DNA of 64,000 nt from Ornithobacterium rhinotracheale (GTDB lineage Bacteria; Bacteroidota; Bacteroidia; Flavobacteriales; Weeksellaceae). The position numbers and the translations under genes are program-made. Positions 62,569 through 64,000 of this stretch are shown in pieces. How positions within the stretch are numbered: position 1 is the first letter of the stretch; the number at the start of each line of letters is the position of its first letter. The DNA lies in the NCBI RefSeq assembly GCF_022832975.1, contig NZ_CP094846.1, forward strand, positions 62,001 through 126,000. Direction: 5' to 3'. The notes below the pieces were generated by a model. It was not told the origin of the DNA, ran no database searches, and worked only from the letters and a program-made list of their open reading frames with translations.

Positions 62569-63498
62569 ATGATGAAAATTCCACCACTTAAAAAAGGCGC
62601 AAAAATCGGCGTGATTGCTCCCGCTGGTCGCATCAAAAAAGGCGAATTGGATTTTGCCGAAAATTGGTGCAAAACACAAGGCTGGGAACTTGTAATCCCC
62701 GAAAGTATTTATGCCGAATTTGATTTAGGCTACTGGTACGCAGGCAATACAGAACATCGCTTGCAGCTTACACAAGCTGTGCTAAACGACGGTTCGCTTG
62801 ATGCTATTTGGTGCGCGCGTGGTGGCTACGGCTGCGTCAAAATCATTGATGCATTGGATTTTACTCAGTTTAAAAATCAGCCAAAATACCTTATCGGGTA
62901 TTCGGATATTACGGTTTTTCATAATCATTTAAACAATTTAGGGATTCCTACTTTGCACGCCGTTACGGCAAAACCACTCAATACGGAATATTCCCACGAA
63001 ACCTACCAAACGCTCATTGACGCATTGCAAGGAAAACCTTTAAAATACGATTTACCCGCCAATCAGATAAACATTTTGGGCGAAGCCAAAGGCAAACTCG
63101 TGGGCGGAAATTTATCCATCATTTACAGTCAGCTGGGGAGCCAAACGGCAATAGAAGGCGATGATTTAATCTTATTTATTGAAGACTGGTACGAAAACTG
63201 GTACCATGTCGATCGCATGCTCGAAGGGCTTAAACGCTCGGGCTTGTTCCGTCGTGTGAAAGGCGTGATTTGCGGAAGTTTTACCAAAATGGATGTGGAA
63301 GAAGAAAATGAATTTTATACCGAAAACTTTGACCCAATTGCCAATCAAGTGATTTATGAGCAAGTGAAATCGCTCGGTGTTCCTGTAGCGTTTAATTTTC
63401 CTGCGGGGCACTTTGGCGACAATCGGGCTTTAATCATGGGCGCGGAAGTCTCGTTTAAAGTTTCAGAAAAAAATACAATTTTGAATTTTCTGGGATAA
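62569..63498 (+). CDS. Muramoyltetrapeptide LD-carboxypeptidase (S66 family)
   Basis: A 309-residue enzyme of the LdcA family that removes the terminal D-alanine from cytoplasmic muropeptides during cell-wall recycling. Motifs are GVIAPAGRIKKGELDFAENW, AIWCARGGYGCVKIID, the nucleophile serine in IGYSDITVFHN and the His of FPAGHFGDNRALIMG. The start at ATG 62569 (or 62572) is chosen because the longer frame begins with GTG inside the cysS terminator. MccF-type immunity proteins share the fold, but LdcA fits better. Confidence 0.9.
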   Translation: MMKIPPLKKGAKIGVIAPAGRIKKGELDFAENWCKTQGWELVIPESIYAEFDLGYWYAGNTEHRLQLTQAVLNDGSLDAIWCARGGYGCVKIIDALDFTQFKNQPKYLIGYSDITVFHNHLNNLGIPTLHAVTAKPLNTEYSHETYQTLIDALQGKPLKYDLPANQINILGEAKGKLVGGNLSIIYSQLGSQTAIEGDDLILFIEDWYENWYHVDRMLEGLKRSGLFRRVKGVICGSFTKMDVEEENEFYTENFDPIANQVIYEQVKSLGVPVAFNFPAGHFGDNRALIMGAEVSFKVSEKNTILNFLG

Positions 63499-63716
63499 AA
63501 TTAAACGCATCATACTCTTAGAGAAAAGATTAAATAAACTGCATACCTTGCTAAAAAATAGACTTTTTTGTAGAATGGCACGATTTTGTAATTGAATTTC
63601 AGAGAACTCTTAATCAAGAACGATAAACAATTTTAATGTAACAAAAATCATAAACATTAAAAAATCACTATATATTTTATATTTTATTAGCCAAAAATAA
63701 GTACTTTTGTATTGTC
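63499..63716. other. AT-rich gap before the Panacea gene
   Basis: These 218 bases hold no gene that I can support; a -7 box for the downstream gene is at 63702-63709. Base composition drops clearly relative to the LD-carboxypeptidase gene, which may mark the edge of an accessory region. Confidence 0.4.
63702..63709 (+). promoter_or_regulatory. -7 box for the Panacea-domain gene
   Basis: TACTTTTG ends 7 nt before the ATG at 63717. Confidence 0.5.
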
Positions 63717-64000
63717 ATGGAAAACAAAATATCTGTCCCTGAAAAGATATCTGCTTTTGAATATGTATTATACCAATTGAATGAATGGTATAAGGAGTCT
63801 TTTCCTGGAAAGGAGAATGACATCAGTATATTAAAAGCTATGAAATTGCTTTTTTTTGTTTCTATAATTAAAAACAGAGATAAGGAAGATTTATTAGACC
63901 TTTTCGACAATTTCCAAGCATGGACATATGGACCTGTTGAGGCTGATATATATAGTTCATATAGAGATTTAAATAATATTAAAATCAATCGCTTTTGCTT
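63717..64000 (+). CDS. Panacea/SocA-like antitoxin-domain protein, cut by the window end
   Basis: An open frame starting at ATG 63717 continues to the edge; 94 codons are visible. The segment ILKAMKLLFFVSIIKN (38-53) and especially FQAWTYGPVEADIYSSYRDL (66-85) match the DUF4065/Panacea (SocA) pattern, K-L-L followed later by A-W-x-x-G-P-V-x-x-x-(I/V)-Y. Panacea is an antitoxin domain that pairs with many unrelated toxins. The upstream neighbour is a cell-wall enzyme with its own unit, so a partner, if any, lies beyond the window. The codons are AT-rich. SocA proteins can also act as ClpXP adaptors, so a toxin is not certain. Confidence 0.7.
   Translation, partial: MENKISVPEKISAFEYVLYQLNEWYKESFPGKENDISILKAMKLLFFVSIIKNRDKEDLLDLFDNFQAWTYGPVEADIYSSYRDLNNIKINRFC

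Noticed and set aside
63677-63988. A 103-codon minus-strand open frame at the right edge
   Set aside because: It lies opposite the Panacea-domain frame, has no recognisable motif, and its composition is that of an antisense shadow. The plus-strand frame has both a -7 box and a family signature.

Overview
The window looks like a chromosomal segment of a Bacteroidota bacterium of class Flavobacteriia, probably Flavobacteriales close to Weeksellaceae. The genus is not resolved; Ornithobacterium-like is only a guess. Supporting signs are the gliding lipoprotein GldH beside a RicT/PSP1 protein, a SusC/SusD pair, an OmpA protein with thrombospondin type 3 repeats, DUF4270/DUF4271/DUF4296/DUF5689 proteins, many lipoproteins, AT-rich DNA, no visible Shine-Dalgarno sequences, and repeated TAnnTTTG -7 promoter boxes 15-35 nt or less before start codons. 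I see no tRNA, rRNA, CRISPR array, IS element or prophage.

Layout, left half. 1-11.4 kb is almost all minus strand: ricT-gldH-pbp1A (cell envelope), ppiD, then an envelope operon OMP-TPR-lptC-CorC/HlyC. 11.7-20.4 kb holds xth, a DUF4270 lipoprotein with a single-domain glycogen-synthase-like protein, panC and panD flanking an unusual 16-residue-repeat secreted protein, a YbhN-like flippase-fold protein and a Pif1/RecD-type helicase. 20.4-22.4 kb (minus) is DUF4271-hemD-OMP. 22.4-29.3 kb (plus) has a polyprenol-phosphate mannosyltransferase, DUF4296, tyrA, mevalonate kinase, a UbiA prenyltransferase, an RluB-type pseudouridine synthase, Mn-type superoxide dismutase and an orphan histidine kinase.

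Layout, right half. 29.4-33.2 kb (minus) is an M24 aminopeptidase, the OmpA-like protein and smpB, divergent from an ABC-F ATPase. 35-43.4 kb is housekeeping: DUF6341/DUF6427 membrane proteins, lpxH, queD, comF, RNase G, a 30-codon basic protein, HU and mutY. 43.4-50.4 kb is a surface module (secreted endonuclease/phosphatase-fold protein, TonB receptor, DUF5689 lipoprotein, choice-of-anchor-J protein). 50.4-54.9 kb is a SusD/SusC pair. 55.4-60.0 kb is rimP-nusA-infB, followed by folE, cysS and an LD-carboxypeptidase. A Panacea/SocA-like antitoxin-domain gene runs off the right edge.

Most of the window is ordinary core genome. The points most worth following are: a terminator-like hairpin in the rimP-nusA-infB leader, placed directly before the start codon; a perfect palindrome made of two back-to-back -7 boxes between smpB and the ABC-F gene; complementary degeneration of the two ATP sites in that ABC-F protein; a 30-residue basic protein between HU and RNase G; the nine-fold 16-residue repeat protein; the surface nuclease/phosphatase-TonB-DUF5689 module; and the cut-off Panacea gene, whose partner would lie outside the window.
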